Assembly (NCBI GenBank): GCA_964360145.1
Contig: CAYHWW010000013.1
Span: 1 to 41,280, forward strand
Direction: 5' to 3'
Length of the DNA stretch: 41,280 bases
Origin: CAYHWW01 sp964360145
GTDB lineage: Bacteria > Bdellovibrionota > UBA1018 > CAYHWW01
The notes under the pieces: generated by a model
What the model was told of the DNA's origin: nothing
Seen by the model: the letters and a program-made list of their open reading frames with translations, nothing else
Databases searched by the model: none
Program-made: the position numbers and the translations under genes
Shown here: positions 11,287 to 19,750 of the stretch, one piece after another
Position numbering within the stretch: the stretch's first letter is position 1
How the letters are laid out: the number at the start of each line of letters is the position of its first letter

Positions 11287-12390
11287 ATGTCGGAACGCAC
11301 CCTCATCATCAAGCTCCGTGCCTTAGGGGACACGGTGTTGGCCACTGCCGCCGCGGAAGCTTTGTTTGAAGCCACCGGCGCGCCGGTGGACATGATGGTG
11401 CCCGGGCGCTGGGCCGCGGCGTTGCAACACTTGCCCTTCGTGGATCGCATTATTGCCGTGGACGAGCCCCGGGGTGTTTTTTCGCGACTGTTTTTTTGGC
11501 TGCGGGTGCTCCGCGCCCTGCGCCAGGATCGTTATGCCCGGGTGGCGGTGCTCCATGCCTCCTTCAGAACCGCGTTGGTGGGGTGGCTTGCCAGTCGTGG
11601 TCGAGGCGTGGCCGTGGTGAACCACCACGAGCTGAGCGGCGGGGTTTTCCACAGGTGGATATTCCAGGCACTTCTCTCTGATCGTGCGGTTGCGGATCGC
11701 GGCGTGCTGAAATCCAATATGCAACGGGATTTGGATACGGTGCGGGCCCTTGGCTTCAAGGCTGACGCGGCGAGCGCCCACACCCATCTGCACTTGAGTG
11801 ACCTCGAAAGGGCAGCAGCCAGCGACTTATTGGGGGCTCATGGTTGGTCGTCGGATCAGCCCTTGCTGTGGCTGGGCATCGGCGCCAGCCGGATGACGAA
11901 GCGCTGGCCCGCGGCGCGGTTCCGGGAGCTTATGAAGCTCGTGCGGGAAACAGACCTGCGGTGGCGCTTTGTCATTGTGGCGGTGAAGGACGATGAGCCG
12001 TGGCTGGCGGAGTCTGGCCTTGGCGCTGAGCCCGGGCTCATTCATTTGCAGGATTTGAATCTGCGCCAAGCCATGGCGGTGATGGGCTGGTGCCAAGGTT
12101 ATGTGGGTAATGATTCCGGCTTCAAGCACGTGGCGGCTGCTTTGGGTTTGCCCACGGTGACGGTCTTTGGCCCTGAAGACCCCGCGGAATGGCACCCCTA
12201 CGCCCTGGATCGCCACCCCTTCTATTATACGGAGGGGCTGCCCTGCCGCACCGAAGGGGGCCAGCATTGGTGTTCTCTACCAGAGTGCACGCCCGCCACG
12301 AGGCATGGTCATCAGTGCATGGAAGGCATCGGTTCCCGCAAGGTTTTTGATGGTCTCGTGCGGGCGCTTAAGGCGCCGCGCACTTCGTGA
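11287..12390 (+). CDS. GT9 family heptosyltransferase
   Basis: The 367-residue protein has the two-domain GT-B layout of ADP-heptose:LPS heptosyltransferases. The amino-terminal TLIIKLRALGDTVLATAAAEAL and carboxy-terminal GNDSGFKHVAAALGLPTVTVFGP are the family signatures. Such enzymes transfer heptose to the lipopolysaccharide inner core in the cytoplasm. ATG 11287 (MSERTLIIK) is chosen over an in-frame GTG at 11269 because family members start just before the first beta strand. The acceptor and whether it is WaaC-, WaaF- or RfaQ-like cannot be told. Confidence 0.9.
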   Translation: MSERTLIIKLRALGDTVLATAAAEALFEATGAPVDMMVPGRWAAALQHLPFVDRIIAVDEPRGVFSRLFFWLRVLRALRQDRYARVAVLHASFRTALVGWLASRGRGVAVVNHHELSGGVFHRWIFQALLSDRAVADRGVLKSNMQRDLDTVRALGFKADAASAHTHLHLSDLERAAASDLLGAHGWSSDQPLLWLGIGASRMTKRWPAARFRELMKLVRETDLRWRFVIVAVKDDEPWLAESGLGAEPGLIHLQDLNLRQAMAVMGWCQGYVGNDSGFKHVAAALGLPTVTVFGPEDPAEWHPYALDRHPFYYTEGLPCRTEGGQHWCSLPECTPATRHGHQCMEGIGSRKVFDGLVRALKAPRTS

Positions 12391-12402
12391 CGCTGGGCTG
12401 GA

Positions 12403-12475
12403 AACCCGACAAAGTGTCGGGTTGGCACCCTGAAAACTGCATTTCCGGCCCTGGAACCCGACACTTTGTCGGGTT
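12403..12475. repeat. Mirrored pair of perfect hairpin repeats
   Basis: Two 21-bp palindromic elements lie between genes. Copy A (12403-12423) has arms aacccgaca and tgtcgggtt around an AAG loop. Copy B (12455-12475) has the same arms around CTT, and with flanking GG/CC its stem is 11 bp (12453-12477). Copy B is the exact reverse complement of copy A, so the pair can form two local hairpins or one 21-bp stem with a 31-base loop. It resembles REP/BIME-type intergenic elements; it may also act as a terminator, although no T-run follows. No other copy was noticed in this window. Confidence 0.75.
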
Positions 12476-12531
12476 CCGCCCGCCCCGACAACTCGCTGGC
12501 GGGGGCCAAATCTTCGCGCTATTCTCACCCC

Positions 12532-13500
12532 ATGACCATCAGCGGTTTCACCTTGGTGCGCAATGGCGTCAAATTCGACTACCCCTTCATGGAATCCATC
12601 CAGAGCCTCTTCGCTTTCTGCGACGAGGTCATTATCAACGTGGGTATTTCTGAAGACGATACCCTCCAACGCATCGAAGCCTGGAAAGCGTCCCTCTCAC
12701 AGAAAGATGCTTCCCGGGTCACGATCTTCACCAGCGAGTGGCCGCTGAACGATCCCGCAAAGCGCCAAGGGGGCCAGATCCTCGCCGAGCAGACGAATCT
12801 CGCGCTGAAGCGTTGCAAAGGGGATTGGTGCCTCTATCTCCAAGCCGATGAAGTGCTCCATGAAAAAGATTACGACATCATCCGCAAGGACATTGAAGGC
12901 ATTGATCCTGTCCACGGCGTGGACGCCCTCATCTTTCAGTACGTGCACTTCTACTGCGGCTACGGCGTCATCCAAACGTCGCGTTCCTCCTACCGCCGTG
13001 AAATTCGCGCCATTCGCAACTGGAAGGGCATCTGGTCCGTGGGTGACGCCCAGAGTTTTCGCTACATCACCGGTGACAAAATTGCGGGTGTGCTCACCGA
13101 CGCTCGCATCTTCCATTACGGTTGGGTGCGCCCACCCGAAGTGATGAAGGCCAAGACGGGTTTCATGGATACACTGTATCATGCGGGCGCCACCGCCGAT
13201 CAGCCCGCCACCGGGGACAACTACAAGTACAAGCGCTTCGTGGGCTTGAAGCCATTTCGCGGCACGCACCCCGCCGTCATGCAGCTCCGGGTTGAGGCCC
13301 GCACCCAAGAGGGGGGCTTTGACTTGAAGAGCGCCCCCTGGGTGTTCGAGCGCAAAGATCTGTGGAAAATCCTCTCCAGCTTCATCGAGGTCACCACGGG
13401 CATACGGCCTTTTGAATTCAAAAACTACCGCTTGATGAGCTGGGGTGATGTGAGGGCCCGCTCCAAATCCGTTGCCCGTGTGTTAAAGAGAACCACATGA
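12532..13500 (+). CDS. GT2-like glycosyltransferase
   Basis: The 322-residue protein is paralogous to the reverse-strand gene at 10070-11263. GFTLVRNGVKFDYPF at the start, EVIINVGISEDDT and CLYLQADEVLHEKD (about residues 100-115) outline the GT-A fold with an acidic metal-binding site. ATG 12532 (MTISGFTL) is chosen because upstream in-frame codons run through the hairpin repeats. It overlaps the next glycosyltransferase by ATGA, so both are translated from one message. Donor sugar and acceptor are unknown. Confidence 0.86.
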   Translation: MTISGFTLVRNGVKFDYPFMESIQSLFAFCDEVIINVGISEDDTLQRIEAWKASLSQKDASRVTIFTSEWPLNDPAKRQGGQILAEQTNLALKRCKGDWCLYLQADEVLHEKDYDIIRKDIEGIDPVHGVDALIFQYVHFYCGYGVIQTSRSSYRREIRAIRNWKGIWSVGDAQSFRYITGDKIAGVLTDARIFHYGWVRPPEVMKAKTGFMDTLYHAGATADQPATGDNYKYKRFVGLKPFRGTHPAVMQLRVEARTQEGGFDLKSAPWVFERKDLWKILSSFIEVTTGIRPFEFKNYRLMSWGDVRARSKSVARVLKRTT

Positions 13501-14315
13501 AGGCCTCCGTCATCATGACCACCTACAATGCCCCTCGGCATCTGGAATTGGCCATGGCCGCCCTCGAAGTGCAAACTGAACTGGGCTTTGAGCTCCACAT
13601 CGCGGACGATGGCAGCACCGCGGACACCAAAAACCTGGTGTCCGGCTTCGCTGCCCGTGCGCCCTTTCCCGTGATCTATTCATGGCAAGAGGATGTGGGT
13701 TACCGCAAAACAAAGATCCTCAATGAAGCCATCCGCAAGGCCAAGGCCGACTACCTTATCTTCATTGACGGTGACTGCGTCGTGCACAAAGACTTCATTA
13801 AGAAGCATCTTGAGTTCCGCGAGCCGGGTCGCTACCTCGCGGGCCGCCGCGTGGACCTGGGCCCCGTCTACAGCGAAACTCTCACCGCCGCCATGGTTCG
13901 GGCGGGCCAGCCCTGGGCGCTGAGCCCTGCCTTCGTTAAAAGCTGTTTTCAGGGGGATTCCGAATATTGGCATCGCTCCATCCCTGTGTACAATCCGCTG
14001 CTCCGCAAGCTCTTCAAGATGGAGCGCGTGGACGACATGAAGGGCTGCAATTTCTCAGTGGATCGCGATACGGCCTATAAGATCAACGGCTTCGATGAGG
14101 ACTATGAAGGCTATGCCCGTGAGGACACCGATCTTGAGCTGCGCCTGCAAAAGGCGGGGCTCAAGATCAAGTCCTTGAAGGGAGCCGCGGTGCAATACCA
14201 TGTATGGCATCCTCGCTTGCCCGAGAGCGAGCGCAACAAGGTCAAGCTGCGGGATTTATCCCAGGGCGTGGGCCCGGCCATTTGCCGCAATGGCCTTGTG
14301 AAGCATTCTGTGTGA
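13497..14315 (+). CDS. GT2 family glycosyltransferase with galactosyltransferase-like C-terminal domain
   Basis: The 272-residue protein starts with the canonical GT2 pattern ASVIMTTYNAPRHLELAMAAL and LHIADDGST, then LIFIDGDCVVHKDF (D-x-D metal site). The second half has GCNFSVDRDTAYKINGFDEDYEGYAREDTDLEL, the pattern of the carboxy-terminal domain found in chondroitin-polymerase-like and LPS glycosyltransferases. ATG 13497 overlaps the upstream stop by four bases. Likely cytoplasmic, acting on a surface glycan; specificity is unknown. Confidence 0.92.
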   Translation: MKASVIMTTYNAPRHLELAMAALEVQTELGFELHIADDGSTADTKNLVSGFAARAPFPVIYSWQEDVGYRKTKILNEAIRKAKADYLIFIDGDCVVHKDFIKKHLEFREPGRYLAGRRVDLGPVYSETLTAAMVRAGQPWALSPAFVKSCFQGDSEYWHRSIPVYNPLLRKLFKMERVDDMKGCNFSVDRDTAYKINGFDEDYEGYAREDTDLELRLQKAGLKIKSLKGAAVQYHVWHPRLPESERNKVKLRDLSQGVGPAICRNGLVKHSV

Positions 14316-14322
14316 GGTATTT

Positions 14323-14760
14323 GTGAAGAAAAAAATTTCCGCGGCGCAAATTTTTAAGACCCGCGAGCAAGTGATCAAAAGCCTCAAGCGCCTTGAGGGC
14401 ACATATAATAAGCTGAAAACAAGCACGGCTGATCCCGAAGTTCTTTCGGATGATGAGCTTGAGGTTTGGGAGAGTTTGCTGGCCCGGTTTGCGCGAGCCG
14501 TGGATCTCTTTTCCGCGAAGTATTTGCGCGGCATGGTGCTGGCCGAGGAGCCAGGATTTCGGGGTTCGACCTTGGATCTTTTGAATGCCGCTGAGAAGCT
14601 CGGGTTCATCGCCAGCGCAAAAAAATGGTTTGAGCTCAAGGAGCTGAGGAATAAGCAGGCCCACGAATACGAGGATGAGGATTTAGAAGGATTATTCATC
14701 GCTGTCCGTGCTGAGGTGCCCTACATTCTCAAGATCAAGAAGAAGCTGGAGCTTCTTTGA
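14323..14760 (+). CDS. HEPN-domain protein, HepT-like
   Basis: The 145-residue helical protein starts with GTG 14323. Near its end it has RNKQAHEY (Arg109, His114, Tyr116), fitting the RX4HXY motif of HepT RNase toxins; in studied pairs the tyrosine is AMPylated by MntA. The following gene encodes a minimal nucleotidyltransferase and overlaps the stop, the standard HEPN-MNT order. The likely role is a toxin-antitoxin module, with the HEPN protein as RNase; some such proteins are only called nucleotidyltransferase-substrate-binding. It is inserted between glycan genes, typical of mobile accessory modules, although its base composition is similar to theirs. Confidence 0.8.
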   Translation: MKKKISAAQIFKTREQVIKSLKRLEGTYNKLKTSTADPEVLSDDELEVWESLLARFARAVDLFSAKYLRGMVLAEEPGFRGSTLDLLNAAEKLGFIASAKKWFELKELRNKQAHEYEDEDLEGLFIAVRAEVPYILKIKKKLELL

Positions 14761-15089
14761 GGCTTAGCGCTGGCGAGTCACAAGCGATCTTGGCTTTATT
14801 GGGGGAGTCCTTGGGGAAGGACGGCGGCGAGCTGTTTCTTTTTGGCAGCCGCATCGATGACAAGGCTCGGGGCGGTGATATCGACCTGCTTTTGCTGATG
14901 GATGGTTCTAGGATGGCAAAGAAATGGAGAGCGAAGTCCCATCTGCTTACCGCGGCACTTAAGATGGGCTTGGGTGAGCGCCGCATCGACTTGTCCATCA
15001 AGACCCCCGCGGATTGCCGTGCGGACCCTTTTTGGTCCCAAGTCATGGACAACGCAGTATCGCTGGGAAAGATTGGAACCGTGCGGTGA
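14757..15089 (+). CDS. MntA-like minimal nucleotidyltransferase (putative antitoxin)
   Basis: The 110-residue protein contains LFGSRIDDKARGGDIDLLLL: GSR at residues 30-32 and the metal-binding D-x-D at Asp41 and Asp43, the signature of the MNT group of the DNA polymerase beta superfamily. Known MntA antitoxins transfer AMP groups to the tyrosine of the HepT RX4HXY motif. The proposed start is a TTG at 14757 that overlaps the HEPN stop (TTGA), which matches coupled translation; there is no ATG near the expected start. Function in this pair is inferred from the family. Confidence 0.8.
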   Translation: MRLSAGESQAILALLGESLGKDGGELFLFGSRIDDKARGGDIDLLLLMDGSRMAKKWRAKSHLLTAALKMGLGERRIDLSIKTPADCRADPFWSQVMDNAVSLGKIGTVR

Positions 15090-15143
15090 GTCGCTAGATC
15101 GCGGTCAACGCAAGGCGCAACTCTTAGGCTAGCCCCTTGTTTC

Positions 15144-15160
15144 CGCTCATTAAATGAGCG
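15144..15160. promoter_or_regulatory. Inverted repeat upstream of acyltransferase
   Basis: A perfect 7-bp inverted repeat with a 3-base centre (cgctcat, TAA, atgagcg) ends 10 bp before the ATG at 15171. This location suits an operator or a hairpin hiding the ribosome site. No regulator is known for it and no clear -35/-10 pair was seen. Confidence 0.4.
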
Positions 15161-15170
15161 TAGATTGTCC

Positions 15171-15920
15171 ATGACCATGGGCGATCTCGTAGGTGATCTT
15201 GTGCACGCAAAAAAAACTCAGGCAGCCTTGGATGCCTTGGCTGAAGCTTTCCGCCGTTATTTGCGAATCCAGGTGGAGGGGCTTGAGCATGTTCCCCACG
15301 CGGGCGGGGCCATCATCATTCCCAATCACTCTGGATACCTCGCCCTTGATGCCATCATGATCGCGCATTTGATCCACCATGATCGTGGTCGTACGGCAAA
15401 GATTCTGTCTCATCGGGCATTTTTCGAGTGGTTCACGGCCTTGAGGCATTTGTCTCAAACCTTCGGCCTGGAGGAGGTTTCCGTTCCTCATGGCGCGGAG
15501 CTGATGCAATCGGATGAGCTTGTATTGCTGTTTCCCGAGGGCGAGAGCGGAAACTTCAAGCCGACGACGAAACGTTATCACCTGCAAAAGTTCCACACGG
15601 GGTTCCTGCGCATGGCGCTGCTGTCGCGACGCCCCATCGTCCCATGCATTGTCATTGGAGCGGAGGAGACACACATAAATTTCGGTAATGTTGATATGTC
15701 TTTTTTGCTGCGGGGGCTCCGCTTGCCTCTGCCTGGAAATCTGTTCCCGCTCCCCGCAAAGTGGAAGATCAAATTTCTGCCCCCCGTGGACCTGTCGCAT
15801 CTTGACTCCGAAGTCGCCAACGACCGCTCACGATTGTGCAAGCTTGCGGGGGATTTCCAGGACCGCATGCAACGTGAGTTGAATACAGAGCTGGGTCGGA
15901 GACACAGTATCTTTTTTTGA
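15171..15920 (+). CDS. PlsC-like lysophospholipid acyltransferase
   Basis: The 249-residue protein has the acyltransferase blocks NHSGYLALD (His53 to Asp60, a longer spacing than the usual HxxxxD, seen in the diacylglycerol-acyltransferase-like branch) and FPEGESG at residues 121-127. It probably transfers an acyl group to a lipid or polyketide-like acceptor at the inner membrane. ATG 15171 or 15177 are both possible; a TTG at 15165 is less likely. A palindrome sits just upstream, and the gene ends 5 bp from the convergent ugd. Acceptor unknown. Confidence 0.82.
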   Translation: MTMGDLVGDLVHAKKTQAALDALAEAFRRYLRIQVEGLEHVPHAGGAIIIPNHSGYLALDAIMIAHLIHHDRGRTAKILSHRAFFEWFTALRHLSQTFGLEEVSVPHGAELMQSDELVLLFPEGESGNFKPTTKRYHLQKFHTGFLRMALLSRRPIVPCIVIGAEETHINFGNVDMSFLLRGLRLPLPGNLFPLPAKWKIKFLPPVDLSHLDSEVANDRSRLCKLAGDFQDRMQRELNTELGRRHSIFF

Positions 15921-15925
15921 GTTCG

Positions 15926-17251
15926 TTAGGGCCGCCCGATGGCGTAATACTTAAAGCCCTTTTCCCGCACGGCCTCGGGGCTGTAGATGTTGCGGCCGTC
16001 GAAAATCACAGGTTGCTTCAAGGCACCCTTCATCTTCGCGAAGTCAGGTGCTCGGAACTCAGCCCACTCCGTGACGAGGCACAATGCATCGGCCCCTTCC
16101 AGGGCGCCGTAGGGGCTGGTTTTGAAAGAGACTCCTTCGAGGAGGCGCGCATCCTTCACGGTTTCGGACAGAGCTTTCTTCGCTTCGTTGGTGGCGACGG
16201 GGTCATAGGCCTGGACTTTAGCCCCTTCGCGCAAAAGTTTTTCAATGATGACGAGGCTTGGCGCTTCACGCATATCGTCGGTATTGGGCTTGAAGGAGAG
16301 GCCCCAAAGCGCGATGACGCGGCCCTTTACGTCACCGAAGTGTTTTTTTACTTTATTGAAAAGCACTTCTTTCTGGCGGTCATTCACATCTTCGGCTGCC
16401 TGGACGATGTCCATGGCGACACCGAAGTCCTTGCCCGTTTTGATCAAGGCCTTCACGTCCTTGGGGAAACAGGAACCGCCGTAGCCTGCGCCGGGGTAGA
16501 GGAAGTGGCGACCGATGCGCTGGTCCGTGGTGATGCCCTTGCGCACGGACTCCACGTCGGCGCCGGTTTGCTCGCAGAGCTGGGCTACGTTGTTCATAAA
16601 GGAAATTTTCGTCGCGAGGAAGGCGTTGGCTGCGTACTTCGTCATCTCAGCGGACACATTGCTCATCCAAACGATGGGATTGCCCTGGCGCACAAAGGGG
16701 CCGTAGAGTTCCGCCATGACTTTATAGGCGCTCTCTCGCGCACAGCCGATGACCACGCGATCAGGCTTCAAAAAGTCGTCGATGGCGGCGCCTTCTTTTA
16801 AGAACTCAGGGTTAGAGACCACGTCGAAGGCCTGGGTGGTCTTGCCGCGAATGACTTTTTCCACTTTAGCCGCGGTGCCCACGGGCACCGTGGACTTGTT
16901 GACGATGATCTTGGGGCCGTTCATGTTTTCGCCGATGGTCTCTGCGGCTTTGAGGAACATGGCAAGGTCGGCGCTGCCGTCGGTGGAAGAGGGTGTGCCA
17001 ACGGCGATGAAGATGATTTCACTCTCGCGGATGGCCGTCGCTGCGTCGGTGGTGAACTTGAGGCGGTCTTCTTTGGTGTTGCGGGCCACCAAGACTTCCA
17101 GCCCGGGCTCATAGATGGGCAGCTCGCCGCGGTTGAGCCTGTCGACCTTGTCTTTGAGCACGTCCACGCAAATAACGTCGTTGCCGGTTTCCGCGAAGCA
17201 AGTGCCGGCCACAAGGCCCACATAACCCGTACCCATGACTGCGATTCTCAT
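15926..17251 (-). CDS. ugd: UDP-glucose 6-dehydrogenase
   Basis: The 441-residue enzyme oxidises UDP-glucose twice with NAD to UDP-glucuronate, a precursor of acidic surface polysaccharides. Features are the amino-terminal Rossmann motif GTGYVGLVAGTCFAE (residues 7-21), NKSTVPVGT, NPEFLKEG and the catalytic Cys261 in GYGGSCFPKD, followed by the carboxy-terminal domain (FKPNTDDMREAPS). Length is normal. It is divergent from the GT2 gene at 17303 with about 50 bp between starts, so both promoters lie in 17252-17302. It supports uronic acid in the glycan made by this region. Confidence 0.97.
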   Translation of the reverse strand: MRIAVMGTGYVGLVAGTCFAETGNDVICVDVLKDKVDRLNRGELPIYEPGLEVLVARNTKEDRLKFTTDAATAIRESEIIFIAVGTPSSTDGSADLAMFLKAAETIGENMNGPKIIVNKSTVPVGTAAKVEKVIRGKTTQAFDVVSNPEFLKEGAAIDDFLKPDRVVIGCARESAYKVMAELYGPFVRQGNPIVWMSNVSAEMTKYAANAFLATKISFMNNVAQLCEQTGADVESVRKGITTDQRIGRHFLYPGAGYGGSCFPKDVKALIKTGKDFGVAMDIVQAAEDVNDRQKEVLFNKVKKHFGDVKGRVIALWGLSFKPNTDDMREAPSLVIIEKLLREGAKVQAYDPVATNEAKKALSETVKDARLLEGVSFKTSPYGALEGADALCLVTEWAEFRAPDFAKMKGALKQPVIFDGRNIYSPEAVREKGFKYYAIGRP

Positions 17252-17302
17252 CGATTTAACCTAGCGATGAGGCGCTATATCTGTCAATTTGACTTTCACC
17301 CC

Positions 17303-18079
17303 ATGAACGCTGAAAAGCCCCGCATTTCCGCCACCATTATCACCCTGAACGAGGAGCTCGACCTCCCCCGTTGCCTGGAGGCTCTGAGGTGGGTGGATGA
17401 GATCGTGGTCGTGGATACGAACAGCACGGACCGCACAGCCGAGATCGCCCGGAGCTTTGGTGCCAAGGTAGTCCAAGAGCCTTGGCGGGGCTATGGCGCT
17501 CAGAAGAACTTTGCCATGGACCAGACCACCGGTGATTGGGTGCTCAACGTGGATGCGGACGAAGTCATCACACCTGCCCTCAAAGAAGAAATCCTCAAGG
17601 AAGTCACGTCTTCCCACGCCGCCGTCGGCTACGATGTGGCCCGTAAAACATGGTTCCAGGGGCGCTGGATCCTTCATGGGGGCTGGTATCCCAACTATGT
17701 GACACGGCTGTGCCGCCGGGGTCAGGGGCGCTGGAGCGAGCCCCATGTCCATGAAGCGCTACAAATCACTGGCGAGTGCCGCCCCCTTCGGGAGCCCCTT
17801 CTGCACTATACTTTCCGGGACATCGCCGACCAGGTGACCACCAACGTCAAATACGCCCGCAATGGCGCACGGGAGCTGGCGCTCAAGGGCTGCAAGCCAT
17901 CCCTTGCGCTGCTTCTCATAAAGCCTCTAGGTAAGTTCATTGAGACCTATTTCCTCAAGAGGGGTTTTCTTGACGGTCTCCCAGGCTTTGTGATCTCAAT
18001 CAATGCGGCCCATAGCATGTTCATGAAGTACGCTTTTCTTTACGAGAACCTCCGTGGCGAAAAAGATCCTTCTCGTTGA
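17303..18079 (+). CDS. GT2 family glycosyltransferase, WaaE/KdtX-like
   Basis: The 258-residue protein starts with ISATIITLNEELDLPRCLEAL and continues with VDEIVVVDTNSTDRT and WVLNVDADEVITP, which matches lipopolysaccharide core beta-glucosyltransferases of the WaaE/KdtX type more closely than the other GT2 genes here. ATG 17303 fits the fold start; an ATG at 17267 would add 12 residues. It overlaps the next gene by 26 bp. A cytoplasmic, membrane-associated role in core or glycan assembly is inferred. Confidence 0.88.
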   Translation: MNAEKPRISATIITLNEELDLPRCLEALRWVDEIVVVDTNSTDRTAEIARSFGAKVVQEPWRGYGAQKNFAMDQTTGDWVLNVDADEVITPALKEEILKEVTSSHAAVGYDVARKTWFQGRWILHGGWYPNYVTRLCRRGQGRWSEPHVHEALQITGECRPLREPLLHYTFRDIADQVTTNVKYARNGARELALKGCKPSLALLLIKPLGKFIETYFLKRGFLDGLPGFVISINAAHSMFMKYAFLYENLRGEKDPSR

Positions 18080-18752
18080 TAATCGGCTCGATCCGCCCCG
18101 CGGGTCCCCCGACCTCCGTCGTTACCTCATCGATGGCGCCGTGGTGGTGGCCCGCCGCGGGCCCGAACGCGATTTGCCCACGGACCTTACCGCCTATAGC
18201 CACATCGTGCTTTCTGGTAGTCGCGCATCGTGTCTGTCCCATGAGGAGTGGGTGGAAGAGGTCGTGGGGCTGGTGCAGGATGCCTCTGCTAAGAATATTC
18301 CCATTCTTGGCGTGTGCTTTGGGCATCAAATGATCGCCCGCGCCTTTGGGGGAATTGAGTCCCTACGCAAGTCCGTCACCCCGGAGTTCGGCTGGATTCG
18401 CGTGAAAAACCACCATGCGGGCCACGATGATGACCCGCTCTTCGCCCCGCTCGCTCCCGAGTTTTATTCCTTCGCCTCACACCACGAGGAAGTTCACAGT
18501 CTGCCGCCAGACCTAGAAATCACCGCCAGCAACGACAGATGCGCGATCCAAGGGCTGCGTCATCGTCGGCATCCTGTCTTTGGCGTACAGTTCCACCCAG
18601 AGCGGAATGCCACGGAGGGGGAAAACTCCATGAGATCCCAGAGGGGAAAAGTCCCCAAAGACGCCCTCCTCAATGTTGGTAAGGGCGCACAGTATTTCGA
18701 TGAGTCCATACCTCGCATTTTGTTCCAGTCTTTCCTGGAGCTCAAACGATGA
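18054..18752 (+). CDS. Class I glutamine amidotransferase-like protein
   Basis: The 232-residue protein has the triad context of class I amidotransferases: nucleophile Cys88 in GVCFGHQMIARAFGG and His181 with Glu183 in GVQFHPE. It is a stand-alone domain similar to GMP-synthase-type glutaminases, with a carboxy-terminal tail of about 45 residues after the HPE motif. GTG 18054 overlaps the preceding glycosyltransferase by 26 bp and its stop overlaps the following membrane protein by ATGA. Placement within a glycan operon suggests amidation of a sugar acid or a related precursor, but this is only context. Confidence 0.82.
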   Translation: MAKKILLVDNRLDPPRGSPDLRRYLIDGAVVVARRGPERDLPTDLTAYSHIVLSGSRASCLSHEEWVEEVVGLVQDASAKNIPILGVCFGHQMIARAFGGIESLRKSVTPEFGWIRVKNHHAGHDDDPLFAPLAPEFYSFASHHEEVHSLPPDLEITASNDRCAIQGLRHRRHPVFGVQFHPERNATEGENSMRSQRGKVPKDALLNVGKGAQYFDESIPRILFQSFLELKR

Positions 18753-19750
18753 ATGCTCAAACGACAAAAACCATCCTCAAAAATGTTTTCAAGTTTGGCC
18801 TCATGGCTGGGATTATTTATTACCTTTATGCCAAGGGGTTGTTGGATTTCTCCAGAGTGCGCGCCGTGCTCGCGGATCCCGTGGTCGTAGCCGTGGGCAT
18901 TTGCGTGATCCTGGGCACGTCCACGCTCTGCGTCATGCGCTGGCGCATGTTGCTGGCGGGCCAGGGTATCCGCATCAGTTTCGGCGACGCCTTTCGCCTC
19001 ACCTTCATCGGTATGTTCTTCAATACGGCCCTGCCCGGCGCCGTCAGCGGTGATGTGGTGAAGGGCTATTACATCGTCAAGCAGCAGCCTGAAGGAAAGG
19101 GCAAATCCAAAGCCTTCGCAACCCTCTTTCTGGATCGCATCCTCGGCGTCAGCGGTCTGATCATCGTGGCCTTCTCCGCCATGGCCGCTAATTACGCATC
19201 CATGATGGAGATTCAGCGCTTGCGTCCCTTGGTCGGGTTCATCTTCATCACCTTCGCGGGGCTGGTGCTTTTCTATGCTTTCATGCTGAAAAAGTGGCGC
19301 TTCACCAATCGCATCAATGAAACATTGAAGGGTCTCCCCTTGGGTAGTTATCTGAGCAAAATTTTCGAGGCCTTCAAATGCTATGAGGACAGCCCGCGGA
19401 TTATTTTGGGAAGCTTGCTGCTTTCCGTGCTGGTGCATAGCAGCCTGGTGCTCTTCATTCGCATGATGGCCGGCGATCTCGGTAGCTTTCAGTCGGTGCC
19501 TCCCGCGGCTTTTTTCTTGCTCACTCCCCTCGGACTCTTAGTGACCGCGGTACCCGTGGCACCCGCGGGGCTAGGGACGGGACATGCTGCTTTTTTTGCG
19601 CTTTTCCAGCTGGTTGGTTCCTCCGGAGGCGCGGACTTGTTTACCGTGTTCGTAGCCTTCCAGCTCATGATCAACCTCTCCGGCGGCGTCTTCTATCTGC
19701 GTTACAAGCACAATCATCCCTCAACGGAAATCCCCGCCAGTGTGGGTTGA
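18749..19750 (+). CDS. Lysylphosphatidylglycerol-synthase TM-region (flippase-like) membrane protein
   Basis: The 333-residue polytopic protein has about eight hydrophobic segments. The block FIGMFFNTALPGAVSGDVVKGYYIVKQ (residues about 88-114) with FLDRILGVSGL is the signature of the UPF0104/LPG_synthase_TM family, the integral membrane part also found in MprF. Members are proposed lipid or glycolipid flippases. There is no carboxy-terminal aminoacyl-transferase domain. ATGA overlap with the amidotransferase upstream and 11-bp overlap with the GT-C gene downstream place it in one operon, likely handling a lipid-linked glycan. Confidence 0.85.
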   Translation: MNAQTTKTILKNVFKFGLMAGIIYYLYAKGLLDFSRVRAVLADPVVVAVGICVILGTSTLCVMRWRMLLAGQGIRISFGDAFRLTFIGMFFNTALPGAVSGDVVKGYYIVKQQPEGKGKSKAFATLFLDRILGVSGLIIVAFSAMAANYASMMEIQRLRPLVGFIFITFAGLVLFYAFMLKKWRFTNRINETLKGLPLGSYLSKIFEAFKCYEDSPRIILGSLLLSVLVHSSLVLFIRMMAGDLGSFQSVPPAAFFLLTPLGLLVTAVPVAPAGLGTGHAAFFALFQLVGSSGGADLFTVFVAFQLMINLSGGVFYLRYKHNHPSTEIPASVG

